43,508 bases of DNA from Bacillota bacterium (GTDB lineage Bacteria; Bacillota; Clostridia; Saccharofermentanales; DTU023), in contig JAMNZB010000003.1 of the NCBI GenBank assembly GCA_023622515.1, forward strand, positions 1 through 43,508. Direction: 5' to 3'. Every line of letters starts with the position of its first letter. Position 1 is the stretch's first letter. The notes under the pieces were generated by a model. That model saw only the letters and a program-made list of their open reading frames with translations. It was not told where the DNA came from and did no database searches. Made by a program: the position numbers and the translations under genes. Shown piece after piece: positions 25,949 to 33,505 of the stretch.

Positions 25949-26932
25949 ATGAGGAGATATGTAAAATATATAGCCGGAGCTATTATTGGTGTTTTATTGA
26001 TTGTTTGGGGTGTTGTTACCTTTGGGAAAAGTGAAAGCGGCCCGGGTAGATTAGAGATTTTCACCGGTTCTTTAGAACTTGTTGAAGGGGCAGAGGATCC
26101 ACTTTTTGATATCTATGTGGATAGTCCGATTTTAATACGTAAAGTTGAGATGTATCAAAACTATACCGATAGCGCAGGCTATGTGCAGCAAGATTTTTTT
26201 GACAGTAAGAAGACCGTTTTAGAAAGAGATTTGAACGATTCCTATGCCAAGGACGCCTCTTCCCTTTATAAAAATCCACCCTTTCCCGGTGATATGAAAA
26301 GTGAGGTTTTTTATGGGAAGGTGCGTATTGGTGATGAAGATATTTTCTTGAGTGACAAATACCTACATAAATTTTCCTTGGGCTCATATATCGATTTTGA
26401 AAAAGATAACCGGCACCAGGCTGTCAGCGGCTTAGAGGATGGTCCAAGGGTTAAGGATTTAGTTCCCCTTGATGACTATTCCTATGCTACTGTAGGTGGA
26501 CGATATTGGGAAGTGGGCGACCTCCTGGTTACCTGGTATGGCTATGACCCGGCAGATTTTGCCGAAGTTTATACAGCAGCGGGAGATTTGGAGGGTAATA
26601 TAATTGGCCCAAAGGGAGATAGCTATAGTTTTTTCTATGATAAGATTCTCACTCTGGATGAAATTGACGAACAATTCCGCAGTAGGATGTATAAGACAGG
26701 TATCGGCCTTGGGCTAGTCGGTGGGCTAGTGCTTATTCTTTCCGCTTTCTTCTTCCTTAAGGCTCGAAAGAAATGCTCGGCGGCGACCTTGCTTCACGAT
26801 GAGTTTATAGCTGGGTCTCGCGGAGGGGAAAGTAGCGGTCAGGCTGAGGCAAAGACAGATAAGGACAAAGATTACACCGATGAGAAAGCATTGCTGAAAG
26901 AAATTTTGGTTGAAGATCTTGAAGATGAATAG
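25949..26932 (+). CDS. TMEM43-like membrane protein
   Basis: This 327-residue protein has one N-terminal membrane segment (about residues 6-25), a large outer domain, and one C-terminal segment (about 253-272) followed by a charged cytoplasmic tail rich in Lys, Asp and Glu. The stretch SPILIRKVEMYQNYTD resembles the 'LxRxVEMYQW' motif of the TMEM43 family (PF07787), and the overall topology is similar, though typical members have more C-terminal helices. Function in bacteria is not established. GAGGAGG precedes the ATG. It lies between the zinc-ribbon gene and two secreted paralogues on the same strand. Confidence 0.6.
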   Translation: MRRYVKYIAGAIIGVLLIVWGVVTFGKSESGPGRLEIFTGSLELVEGAEDPLFDIYVDSPILIRKVEMYQNYTDSAGYVQQDFFDSKKTVLERDLNDSYAKDASSLYKNPPFPGDMKSEVFYGKVRIGDEDIFLSDKYLHKFSLGSYIDFEKDNRHQAVSGLEDGPRVKDLVPLDDYSYATVGGRYWEVGDLLVTWYGYDPADFAEVYTAAGDLEGNIIGPKGDSYSFFYDKILTLDEIDEQFRSRMYKTGIGLGLVGGLVLILSAFFFLKARKKCSAATLLHDEFIAGSRGGESSGQAEAKTDKDKDYTDEKALLKEILVEDLEDE

Positions 26933-27016
26933 AGTTTTGAGACAAGTAGGCCGGATGAAGCCTGGCTAAAAACGCCGGGCATGGCATTGTTTCAACAAAG
27001 AAAAATGGAGGTTATG

Positions 27017-28369
27017 ATGAAAACAATTAGCAGATACCAAAGGCGCGTACTATTTACCCTCCTCTTATTAGCCGGCTTTTTTTCTCTTATTTCTCTACAA
27101 AATGTTGAGGCAAGGGGAAAAGAAGTAACTCGTAGAGGGGCAGACCTTGTTCACACTATTGATTTCAAGCAAGAAGTAAAAGAACGATATCCGGAATTAC
27201 TGGAGGAAGAACCTCGGATAGCGGAGGACTTTAACCTGCCTTATATTCAGCTTGACAGTCCTGATGCCCAAGCGTTTAATGCTCAAATGCGGGAGATTGT
27301 AGAAGAAGCCTTCCGGGGTCTGGGCGGGGAATATTTGCCTTCCCTTTACGCAAAGTACAAGACATATCTATACGATGATTATTTATCCCTCCTCCTTACC
27401 GTCAGCGTTTGGACAGACAACAATATTTATTTTGAAAGGGCCTATTGTTTTCATTTACCAACAGGGAAACTGGTCAGCAATGAAGAACTCCTGGCTGATT
27501 TGGGCTATGAGGGTAAGAGTGTTGAACGGATAGCAGAAGATAGCCTTTTCTATTATAACCGCATCCACCAAGACTTTGACCGCGACTTAAGTCAGATGGA
27601 GAAAACCATGCTGGGTACCAGTCTGGATATGCTTTGGAGCGGTGAAAGCACGACTGAACTCTACCTTGATAATGTGGGCCGCTTAATGCTCAATCAAATG
27701 ATTTTTGTTCCTGCCGGTAGCGGGCGAGCTTATACCCAGCTTGAAGCCTTGCAGCCTGTGCTGGCCGGAGAAGATGCACTGAATAGTCTTTATGCCGACA
27801 TAGCAAAAGAGTTAGGCGACTTTGATCCCTATTCCGAGGCAGCGCCAAAAGCCCTGATTGCTTATGTCGGTGAGCAGGATTCTGATGATTATCAGACTGT
27901 CTCTGAAATTTTCATCAGGGTGGCAAGCCTTTTAGGTTCTTTCGAACGTTACAATGTCCCCAGCCTCCATTACAATCTTACCTATGAACCGGGGACCTAT
28001 GAGTCAAAGATTGACGGCAGAGGCTTCTTCTTAGTCGTCCCCCGTCTGGAAAGACAGTTGACCGCAATCGGTTATGAGGGGCTTGACGCTTCTATTTCGC
28101 CACTACCTTATTGCAGTTTGGATTCGGTATCCTTGATCATCCGGGAGCTTGGTGTCGACGAAGCGGACTGGCTCTGCTATCTGAAAGATAGGAAGGAATT
28201 AATCGCCTTTCCTATCTTGGCTGATGAAGAGGGTGTTTTACATGATTTGCCGGCGGAAATTTATGATTTTAGCGACTATCTGCAAGGCATTGAAGATCTC
28301 CACTACTGGGGCGAACATTTCTATGATGAGTACGAGTCCTATTTGAGCTTCTTTAGGGAGTATGACTAA
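27017..28369 (+). CDS. Secreted protein of unknown function, first of two tandem paralogues
   Basis: This 450-residue protein starts with a Sec signal peptide (about residues 1-32, cleavage probably after VEA) and has no lipobox or further membrane helix. I chose the ATG at 27017, five bases after GGAGG; the adjacent ATG at 27014 is possible, and a start at 26981 would spoil the signal peptide. The segment YLSLLLTVSVW followed later by FHLPTGKLVSNEELL resembles the beta-strand plus 'fDLxTGxxL' pattern of DUF4163/DUF3298 (RsiV/PdaC) proteins, a weak similarity judged by eye. It is a paralogue of the next gene: both share PTGKL/PAGKL, a VPR-x-ERQ or IPR-x-ERQ motif and FSDYL near the C-terminus. 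Confidence 0.7.
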   Translation: MKTISRYQRRVLFTLLLLAGFFSLISLQNVEARGKEVTRRGADLVHTIDFKQEVKERYPELLEEEPRIAEDFNLPYIQLDSPDAQAFNAQMREIVEEAFRGLGGEYLPSLYAKYKTYLYDDYLSLLLTVSVWTDNNIYFERAYCFHLPTGKLVSNEELLADLGYEGKSVERIAEDSLFYYNRIHQDFDRDLSQMEKTMLGTSLDMLWSGESTTELYLDNVGRLMLNQMIFVPAGSGRAYTQLEALQPVLAGEDALNSLYADIAKELGDFDPYSEAAPKALIAYVGEQDSDDYQTVSEIFIRVASLLGSFERYNVPSLHYNLTYEPGTYESKIDGRGFFLVVPRLERQLTAIGYEGLDASISPLPYCSLDSVSLIIRELGVDEADWLCYLKDRKELIAFPILADEEGVLHDLPAEIYDFSDYLQGIEDLHYWGEHFYDEYESYLSFFREYD

Positions 28370-28388
28370 GGGAAAAGGAGGGAAAAGA

Positions 28389-29735
28389 ATGATGAAACAT
28401 ATTTTTGGACATAAGCTATGGTATTCCTTACTGCTCTTGCTAGCTATCCTACTCTCAAACTTAGCCGGCATACTGCTATTCGGCAAAGAAACTGTCTTAG
28501 CAGAAAGCTTTACCATTATAGAAGAAGTAGACGCCCGTGATTATCTGAGCAAAAGATTTCCGAAAGCCTCGCTGGACAACTGGGATTTCGCTTCTTGCCC
28601 CACCATACCGCTGGTAAACAGCAAATGGGAAGCCGCTGATGAAGTGAATGCCATAATTGAGGAGAAGCTGGAGGAGTTCCTCAGGGTTATTGAAGTCGGC
28701 GAAATCTATGTTCAGGCTATTGAATATGAAGAATATCGTTATGGTGATCTGATTGCTGTTGAATTTACAGCCTACATCTATGGCATGGAGTATTTCAATG
28801 AAAACCAAATTTTTCAGTTTCAACTGCCTGCAGGAAAGCTCTTAAGAAATGAGGATATCTTAAAGCAACTGGGTTTTTCCGACCGGTCAGCAATGGAAGT
28901 GTTTGAAGATAGCCTTTGTGCTAATTACCATCCTAAATCAACCTTTAACTATCCGCCTATGAACAGGTTTTCACGTTCTGTTCTGGCGAAAATGATTCTG
29001 GATTCCTGGCAGGAGGGTAACCGGAGCTATAACTTATACTTCAACGATTGCGGGAAATTATTCTTTCACTATCAGAACCCTTCCTTCGGCGTATACCATA
29101 TTGAGGCCCTTGTACCGCAAAAAACCGTAGACCTCCGCCTCAATCCCCTCTACGAGCAAGTGGCCCTGAATATGGATTTAGATCCTTATCAGGACGATGC
29201 GCCCTTTCTCCTGGTTGCCTTCTTAGGGCAAGTGAATTCGGGAGATGAATTAGGAGATGTCTTGGCCTTGCCGGAAATGTTCTTATATGAGCATGAAATT
29301 GATGAAGCTGCCGGCCTTTTATTTGACGTAGAGTTCATGGACTACGGTTTTGAAAGACTAGCCGGCAATGAGTTCTATTTTGTGATTCCCAGGTATGAAC
29401 GGCAAGTCATCAACATCATGTATATTGAAGATGCCAACCCGGAAACCATGAAAAGTCTGGACGGAAATTATGAAGTCCTACCCGCTACGGTGGGGAAGTG
29501 TGCAATTTTGGCTCAAAACTGGCGTGGAGAAGAGCGAATCTATGCTAATGGCAGTTTTTACCGGGATAGGGAAATGTATTTCGCCTTAGAGCTGAACAGT
29601 AACAATGAGCTGATTAACCTTCCCTTTGATATAGTAGATTTCAGTGATTATCTCCATAGCCTGGAGCTGCCGGAATATACTTGGTATGATATGGATATAT
29701 ATGATGAACTTGTAGCTTATATCGGTATGGGCTAG
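28389..29735 (+). CDS. Secreted protein of unknown function, second of two tandem paralogues
   Basis: This 448-residue protein has a signal peptide (about residues 1-38, cleavage probably after TVLA) and otherwise appears soluble and acidic. The ATG at 28389 follows GGAGGG with six bases between; an earlier in-frame ATG at 28362 would place a charged, non-signal stretch in front. It lies 19 bp after its paralogue. Matching points include LPAGKLLRNEDILKQLGF, FYFVIPRYERQV and VDFSDYLHSLE. The similarity is moderate, so the duplication is old. Similarity to DUF3298-type folds is again only suggestive. It ends the gene set; a strong terminator follows. Confidence 0.7.
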   Translation: MMKHIFGHKLWYSLLLLLAILLSNLAGILLFGKETVLAESFTIIEEVDARDYLSKRFPKASLDNWDFASCPTIPLVNSKWEAADEVNAIIEEKLEEFLRVIEVGEIYVQAIEYEEYRYGDLIAVEFTAYIYGMEYFNENQIFQFQLPAGKLLRNEDILKQLGFSDRSAMEVFEDSLCANYHPKSTFNYPPMNRFSRSVLAKMILDSWQEGNRSYNLYFNDCGKLFFHYQNPSFGVYHIEALVPQKTVDLRLNPLYEQVALNMDLDPYQDDAPFLLVAFLGQVNSGDELGDVLALPEMFLYEHEIDEAAGLLFDVEFMDYGFERLAGNEFYFVIPRYERQVINIMYIEDANPETMKSLDGNYEVLPATVGKCAILAQNWRGEERIYANGSFYRDREMYFALELNSNNELINLPFDIVDFSDYLHSLELPEYTWYDMDIYDELVAYIGMG

Positions 29736-29806
29736 AGGGAATAATTACCCAAGCTTATTGGCTAGCTGATAAGTAATTGCCTTAAGAAGAGGTAGAGAAA
29801 GACATG

Positions 29807-29841
29807 AAAAAGCAGGATGCAAAAGAGACATCCTGCTTTTT
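29807..29841. terminator. Bidirectional rho-independent terminator
   Basis: AAAAAGCAGGATG (29807-29819) is perfectly complementary to CATCCTGCTTTTT (29829-29841), with a 9-base loop. It lies between the secreted-protein gene and the convergent glyoxalase gene. Confidence 0.92.
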
Positions 29842-29925
29842 ATTTTGATAATGCCTGCGTCAAGTTCCCTTTTGCTTCGGCAAGATAGTTTTTCAATGAG
29901 GAAGACTGCCTGCCAAGGGCTAAAG

Positions 29926-30291
29926 CTATTTTTCCGGTAAAACTTCAAGCCAGTAACCATCCGGGTCGGATATAAAATAAATGCCCATAGCCGGATTCTC
30001 ATAACAAATAACACCCATCTCCTTATGTAAGGCGTGGGCTTTTTCAAAATCCGGAGTGGAGAAGGCAAGGTGGAACTCATTATCTCCGAGGTTATAGGCT
30101 TCTGTCCTATCACGCAGATAGGTTAATTCAAGCTGGAAGCTGTCTGTCGGGTCAGTCAAATATACAATAATAAAAGAATTGTCTTCGGGAACAAGGCGAC
30201 TTTTTTCTTTTAAACCAAGGGCTTTTTCGTAAAAGGCCAAGGATTTGTCCAAGTCGAGGACATTGATGTTCATGTGAATCATTTTAAACAT
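29926..30291 (-). CDS. gloA: Glyoxalase-family protein (lactoylglutathione-lyase-like, VOC superfamily)
   Basis: This 121-residue protein is a single-domain vicinal-oxygen-chelate enzyme. It starts with MIHMNINVLDLDKSLAFYEK, the typical GloA opening, and ends with DPDGYWLEVLPEK. Likely metal ligands are His6, the Glu in FQLELTY, the His in NEFHLAFS and the Glu in YWLEVL. Glyoxalase I converts the hemithioacetal of methylglyoxal to a lactoyl thioester; in glutathione-free Firmicutes the thiol is uncertain. AGGAGG precedes the ATG. It stands alone, 96 bp downstream of the thi operon on the same strand. Confidence 0.88.
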   Translation of the reverse strand: MFKMIHMNINVLDLDKSLAFYEKALGLKEKSRLVPEDNSFIIVYLTDPTDSFQLELTYLRDRTEAYNLGDNEFHLAFSTPDFEKAHALHKEMGVICYENPAMGIYFISDPDGYWLEVLPEK

Positions 30292-30387
30292 AATAATTAC
30301 CTCCTGAAGTAATTATACAATTAATCTGTGGTTGGGAAAATATACTGAAGTGGAAAGATTAGGCTTAAAGAGAAATTGGCAAAACCA

Positions 30388-31212
30388 CTAGAAGTTATCT
30401 CCGGCTAGTAGGCTAAATAATTCTTTTTTCATTTCACTTTGCTCGAAAAGCCATTCTCTCGTTCTCTTTCCTCTTTCTTGTGGAATATTGTAAATTTGCT
30501 TAAGTGCGGCCGGTTGTCCCGCTAAGACCAGAATACGGTCAGACAGATAGATGGCTTCTTCCAAATCATGGGTGACCAGAAGGATTGTTCGCTTTAAGCT
30601 CTTTTGCAAAGAAAGGAGCCAGTCTTGCATTTTATTCCGACTCATGACGTCAAGGGCTCCAAAGGGCTCGTCTAAAAGAAAAATATCAGCAGGACAGAGA
30701 ACTGTTCTTAAAAAAGCAACCCTTTGTCGCATTCCGCCGGATAGTTTTTCCGGAAGGGCAAACTCATAACCCCCTAAGCCGAATTGTTCAATTAAGCGGA
30801 GGACCTCCTCTTTTTTATGTTGCTTTCCTCCGGCATGGAGGGAATCATACAAGCTGACATTCTCATATACCGTCAGCCAGGGGAAGAGCAAGTCGCTCTG
30901 GGGCATATAGGCAAAGCGTGACCGGAGATTTTCCGTTTTAATGCTAAGGCCGTCGACTAAGACGTCTCCTTGTTCCAAGGGGAGGATAGAGGCAAGCATT
31001 TTCAGCAAGGTTGATTTACCGACACCGGAGGGGCCAATAATACTGACAAACTCATTCTCCTCTACAGAAAAAGAGATATCGTCCAAAATACATTGCCTAT
31101 CATAGGAGATAGAAATGTTTTTTACGGCTAAACGTGGCGCCTTAGGCTCATTCTTATCCATGTCGGCGTATGCGCCAGCGTATCTGTCAACTGTCATTTT
31201 CTCATCTGGCAT
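30388..31212 (-). CDS. thiZ: ABC transporter ATP-binding protein of a thiamin-precursor importer (ThiZ-like)
   Basis: This 274-residue ATPase belongs to the nitrate/sulfonate/taurine/HMP importer group. It has Walker A GPSGVGKST, Q-loop YMPQSDLLFPW, signature LSGGMRQRV, Walker B IFLLDEPFGALD and H-loop VTHDLEEA. It is the third gene after a TPP riboswitch, so a role in import of the thiamin pyrimidine precursor is more likely than sulfonate uptake. The start is uncertain: I used the ATG at 31212, 19 bp after the upstream gene, with a weak GGGG site; an ATG at 31272 would overlap that gene, and 31197 is also possible. Confidence 0.85.
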   Translation of the reverse strand: MPDEKMTVDRYAGAYADMDKNEPKAPRLAVKNISISYDRQCILDDISFSVEENEFVSIIGPSGVGKSTLLKMLASILPLEQGDVLVDGLSIKTENLRSRFAYMPQSDLLFPWLTVYENVSLYDSLHAGGKQHKKEEVLRLIEQFGLGGYEFALPEKLSGGMRQRVAFLRTVLCPADIFLLDEPFGALDVMSRNKMQDWLLSLQKSLKRTILLVTHDLEEAIYLSDRILVLAGQPAALKQIYNIPQERGKRTREWLFEQSEMKKELFSLLAGDNF

Positions 31213-31231
31213 AAGGGAACCCCAATTCGCT

Positions 31232-32305
31232 TTACTCAAACAAAAATTCATTGGTGAAATAGGCCTCAGCATCTAAAATGTCTTGGATAAGACCGTTTTC
31301 TTGAAGGAAGTCGGCATAACCCAGCCAAACCTCAGCCTTCATTAAGCCCCAAGTGTCTGTGCCTTTGCTATATTCTTCGGCAAGAAATTTTTGTGATTCT
31401 CTGACTAGTTCAGGATTTAATTCGGGTGAATGCCGGAGGAGGATAGTGCAGATTTCCTCGAGGTTTTCTTCTTTTGCAGCCTCCTCATAGCCTCTTTTTG
31501 TTGCCCGCATAAAGGCTGAAACAAGCTCCTTGTCCTTTTCAATGCTGTCATTTCCTGCTACCAGGATTGGTGTGTAGTAGTTAAGCCGTTCATCAATATC
31601 TCGGCAGGGGATAAAATTCAAGTCCAGCCCGGCCATTTTGGCGGCAATGATGTCCCAGCCTTCAAAAAGCCACATAAAATCAATGTCTCCTTTCAGGCCG
31701 GTGTAGGAAGTATCCATGCTGGTAACAAATTCCACAGATTCCGGATTTTCTCCTGCTTGCTTCACAGCGGCCTCAATAATCGCTTGTTCTGCGGCAGAAC
31801 CCCAGCCGGCATAGGTCTTTCCGGCAAAATCAGCCGGGCCGGTGATATTTTTCTCCTTCAAGGAAGCAAAGCCGGAAGTGTTGTTTTGGATAATGGCTGC
31901 GATGGCTCTTAGGGGGAGGGGATCGTCAGCATCCAGGGCGTAGGTTAAATCTTCTTGGTAGCTCACGCCAAAATCTGCTCTGCCGCTGGCCAGTAGCTGC
32001 AGTGTAACGCCCTCCTGAGGCTCAATAATTTCCAGCTGCAAACCCTCTTCTTTGTAGTAACCGCGTTCCAGGGCTAAAAAGAAGCCGCTATGGTTGGTAT
32101 TGATGACGTAATCAAGAATGAGAGTAAGCTTGCGTAAGTCTTTTTCTTGCCGGAGCTCTTCTGCCTGCTTTTCCGGCTCCGTAGGCTTAACCAGCTTTTC
32201 TCCCGGACTTTCATCTCTTCCGGATTTTGAGCTTTTCCCGCAGGCGCTAAAAACCAGGCTTATTAAGATTAGTAGGATTATGAGACCTTGCTTTTTTTGT
32301 TTCAT
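31232..32305 (-). CDS. thiY: Pyrimidine-precursor-binding lipoprotein (NMT1/THI5-like, ThiY)
   Basis: This 357-residue protein has a lipoprotein signal peptide with the lipobox LVFSAC near residue 22. The mature part begins with LTLILDYVINTNHSGFFLAL, the NMT1/THI5-like pattern, followed by ERGYYKEEGLQLEI and SGRADFGVSYQEDL. In ThiY proteins this fold binds the formylaminopyrimidine thiamin breakdown product; here the assignment rests on the upstream TPP riboswitch. I chose the ATG at 32305, which has a purine-rich AAGAGAG upstream; an ATG at 32326 lacks a ribosome site. Confidence 0.88.
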   Translation of the reverse strand: MKQKKQGLIILLILISLVFSACGKSSKSGRDESPGEKLVKPTEPEKQAEELRQEKDLRKLTLILDYVINTNHSGFFLALERGYYKEEGLQLEIIEPQEGVTLQLLASGRADFGVSYQEDLTYALDADDPLPLRAIAAIIQNNTSGFASLKEKNITGPADFAGKTYAGWGSAAEQAIIEAAVKQAGENPESVEFVTSMDTSYTGLKGDIDFMWLFEGWDIIAAKMAGLDLNFIPCRDIDERLNYYTPILVAGNDSIEKDKELVSAFMRATKRGYEEAAKEENLEEICTILLRHSPELNPELVRESQKFLAEEYSKGTDTWGLMKAEVWLGYADFLQENGLIQDILDAEAYFTNEFLFE

Positions 32306-32369
32306 ACTTTTTACACTCTCTTTCATTTATTTGTAAGTATGTTTCCTTACTTGCTTATTTATTGCTGCT

Positions 32370-32387
32370 TGTCTCTATATTGAGACA
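32370..32387 (-). repeat. Hairpin in the thiX-thiY spacer
   Basis: TGTCTC (32370-32375) and GAGACA (32382-32387) form a perfect 6-bp stem with a 6-base loop, without a T-run. It lies in the 105-bp spacer before thiY. It may protect or process the mRNA so that more binding protein than permease is made, as is common for binding-protein genes; this is inference. Confidence 0.4.
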
Positions 32388-32410
32388 GAAAATGGTGCAG
32401 ACATGGCTAG

Positions 32411-33211
32411 CTAGACTTGGAGCCGGCTGCGTTCCATTTTTTGTTTGTAGCGTGCGAGAAAGCCTTCCCCCGGCAAGAAGAGGCTGCGTAAAAGGCTAAC
32501 GGCCCCATTCATCATAAGGCTCCAAAAGATAATCATAATGAGACTGGCAAAAACCTTGTCTAATTGGTAGGCCTTGCTGGCCCGGATCATGTAATAGCCC
32601 AGGCCCGCTTTGGAGGCCAGCCATTCGGCAATGACAGCTGCCGATATGGAATAGGTAGCAGCCACTCGAAGTCCGGAAAAAAGGGCAGGAAGGGCATTGG
32701 GAATTTTTGCCCTGCGATAGATTTGGACTGTCCCCGCATCAAAACTCTTGAGAAGAGCTAAAGCCTCTTCATCTAAACTTTGTAGTCCCTCGAAAAAATT
32801 GATGGTTATGGGATAAAAACACATGAGGACAACGACAACTATTTTTGCTTTCATGCCGAAACCGAGCCAAATCATGAGGAGGGGGGCAAGGACTAAACTG
32901 GGGACTGTTTGCGTGATAACAAGCAGGGAGTGTATCGTTTGTCTTAAACGTTTATTTAAGTCCATGAAAAGAGCGATGAGAATGGCCAGGAGGGTGGAAA
33001 TACACATACCTAAAATACTTTCCGCCAGGGTTACCGATGAATGTTTTAAAAGGACGGACAGGTCGGCAAAGAGAGCCTGCAGGACTTGGTGGGGCGGGGG
33101 AAGCACATAAGAGGGAATGCCGGCAAGGTAGACAGCCAGTTCCCAAAAAACAAGGAGACCCAGGAGGACCAGAACAAGCAGAATAGTATTGCGTTTAAAA
33201 AAAGATACCAT
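32411..33211 (-). CDS. thiX: ABC transporter permease of a thiamin-precursor importer (ThiX-like)
   Basis: This 266-residue permease has about six membrane helices and a BPD_transp_1 domain of the SsuC/TauC/ThiX group. The stretch ESILGMCISTLLAILIALFM and the coupling-loop region IYRRAKIPNALPALFSGLR are typical. The start at 33211 has GGGAG in front and lies just after the riboswitch terminator; the longer open frame to 33319 reads through the riboswitch and is not real. It heads the operon thiX-thiY-thiZ, regulated by TPP. Confidence 0.88.
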   Translation of the reverse strand: MVSFFKRNTILLVLVLLGLLVFWELAVYLAGIPSYVLPPPHQVLQALFADLSVLLKHSSVTLAESILGMCISTLLAILIALFMDLNKRLRQTIHSLLVITQTVPSLVLAPLLMIWLGFGMKAKIVVVVLMCFYPITINFFEGLQSLDEEALALLKSFDAGTVQIYRRAKIPNALPALFSGLRVAATYSISAAVIAEWLASKAGLGYYMIRASKAYQLDKVFASLIMIIFWSLMMNGAVSLLRSLFLPGEGFLARYKQKMERSRLQV

Positions 33212-33223
33212 GTTTACTCCCTT

Positions 33224-33261
33224 AAAAATAGCCGGAATTATACGACAATAGCATCCGGCTA
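33224..33261 (-). terminator. Riboswitch-controlled intrinsic terminator (attenuator)
   Basis: On the minus strand TAGCCGGA and TCCGGCTA form an 8-bp stem followed by five T, ending 12 bp before the thiX start codon. The 3' arm contains GTATAATTCC, the exact complement of GGAATTATAC at the 3' end of the TPP aptamer, so the aptamer and this hairpin compete through an antiterminator. Confidence 0.85.
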
Positions 33262-33271
33262 AAAGGAGTAT

Positions 33272-33350
33272 AATTCCTACGGTGGCATTACCCACATCAG
33301 GTTCTAGGGTCGGAGCCAAGCTCCCTCTCAGGTCAGAAGACCTCCCCTTA
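33272..33350 (-). promoter_or_regulatory. TPP (thiamin pyrophosphate) riboswitch, THI element
   Basis: The minus strand carries the conserved pieces in order: GGGGAGGTC, the pyrimidine-binding CTGAGAGGG, GACCC, then CCTGATGTGGGTAATGCCA followed by CCGTAGGAA, which bind the pyrophosphate. These are the invariant blocks of the TPP aptamer. With TPP bound, the downstream terminator forms and thiXYZ is off; without it the 3' end of the aptamer pairs as an antiterminator. Confidence 0.96.
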
Positions 33351-33360
33351 TTTTTTTCCT

Positions 33361-33389
33361 ATCCTACTCACATTTTTTAAGTTCGTCAA
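33361..33389 (-). promoter_or_regulatory. Sigma-A-type promoter of the thiXYZ operon
   Basis: On the minus strand TTGACG (33389-33384) and TAGGAT (33366-33361) are 17 bases apart. The predicted transcript would start near 33354, a few bases before the riboswitch. Confidence 0.65.
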
Positions 33390-33505
33390 TAGCATTTCGC
33401 CAAAACTTCTCATTGGATGCAGGCAGTAAAACAAGCTAGTCCCTTGATCGAGGGCCAAAAAGAAACGGGAAAAAGGACAGCAGGAAGCCCGGAGGTGAAG
33501 GTTTA

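Noticed and set aside
29745-30113. Minus-strand open frame of 122 residues overlapping the glyoxalase gene
   Set aside because: It is the shadow frame of the glyoxalase gene and runs through a strong terminator.
33212-33319. N-terminal extension of the ThiX permease
   Set aside because: These codons lie within the TPP riboswitch and its terminator; the true start at 33211 has a good ribosome site.
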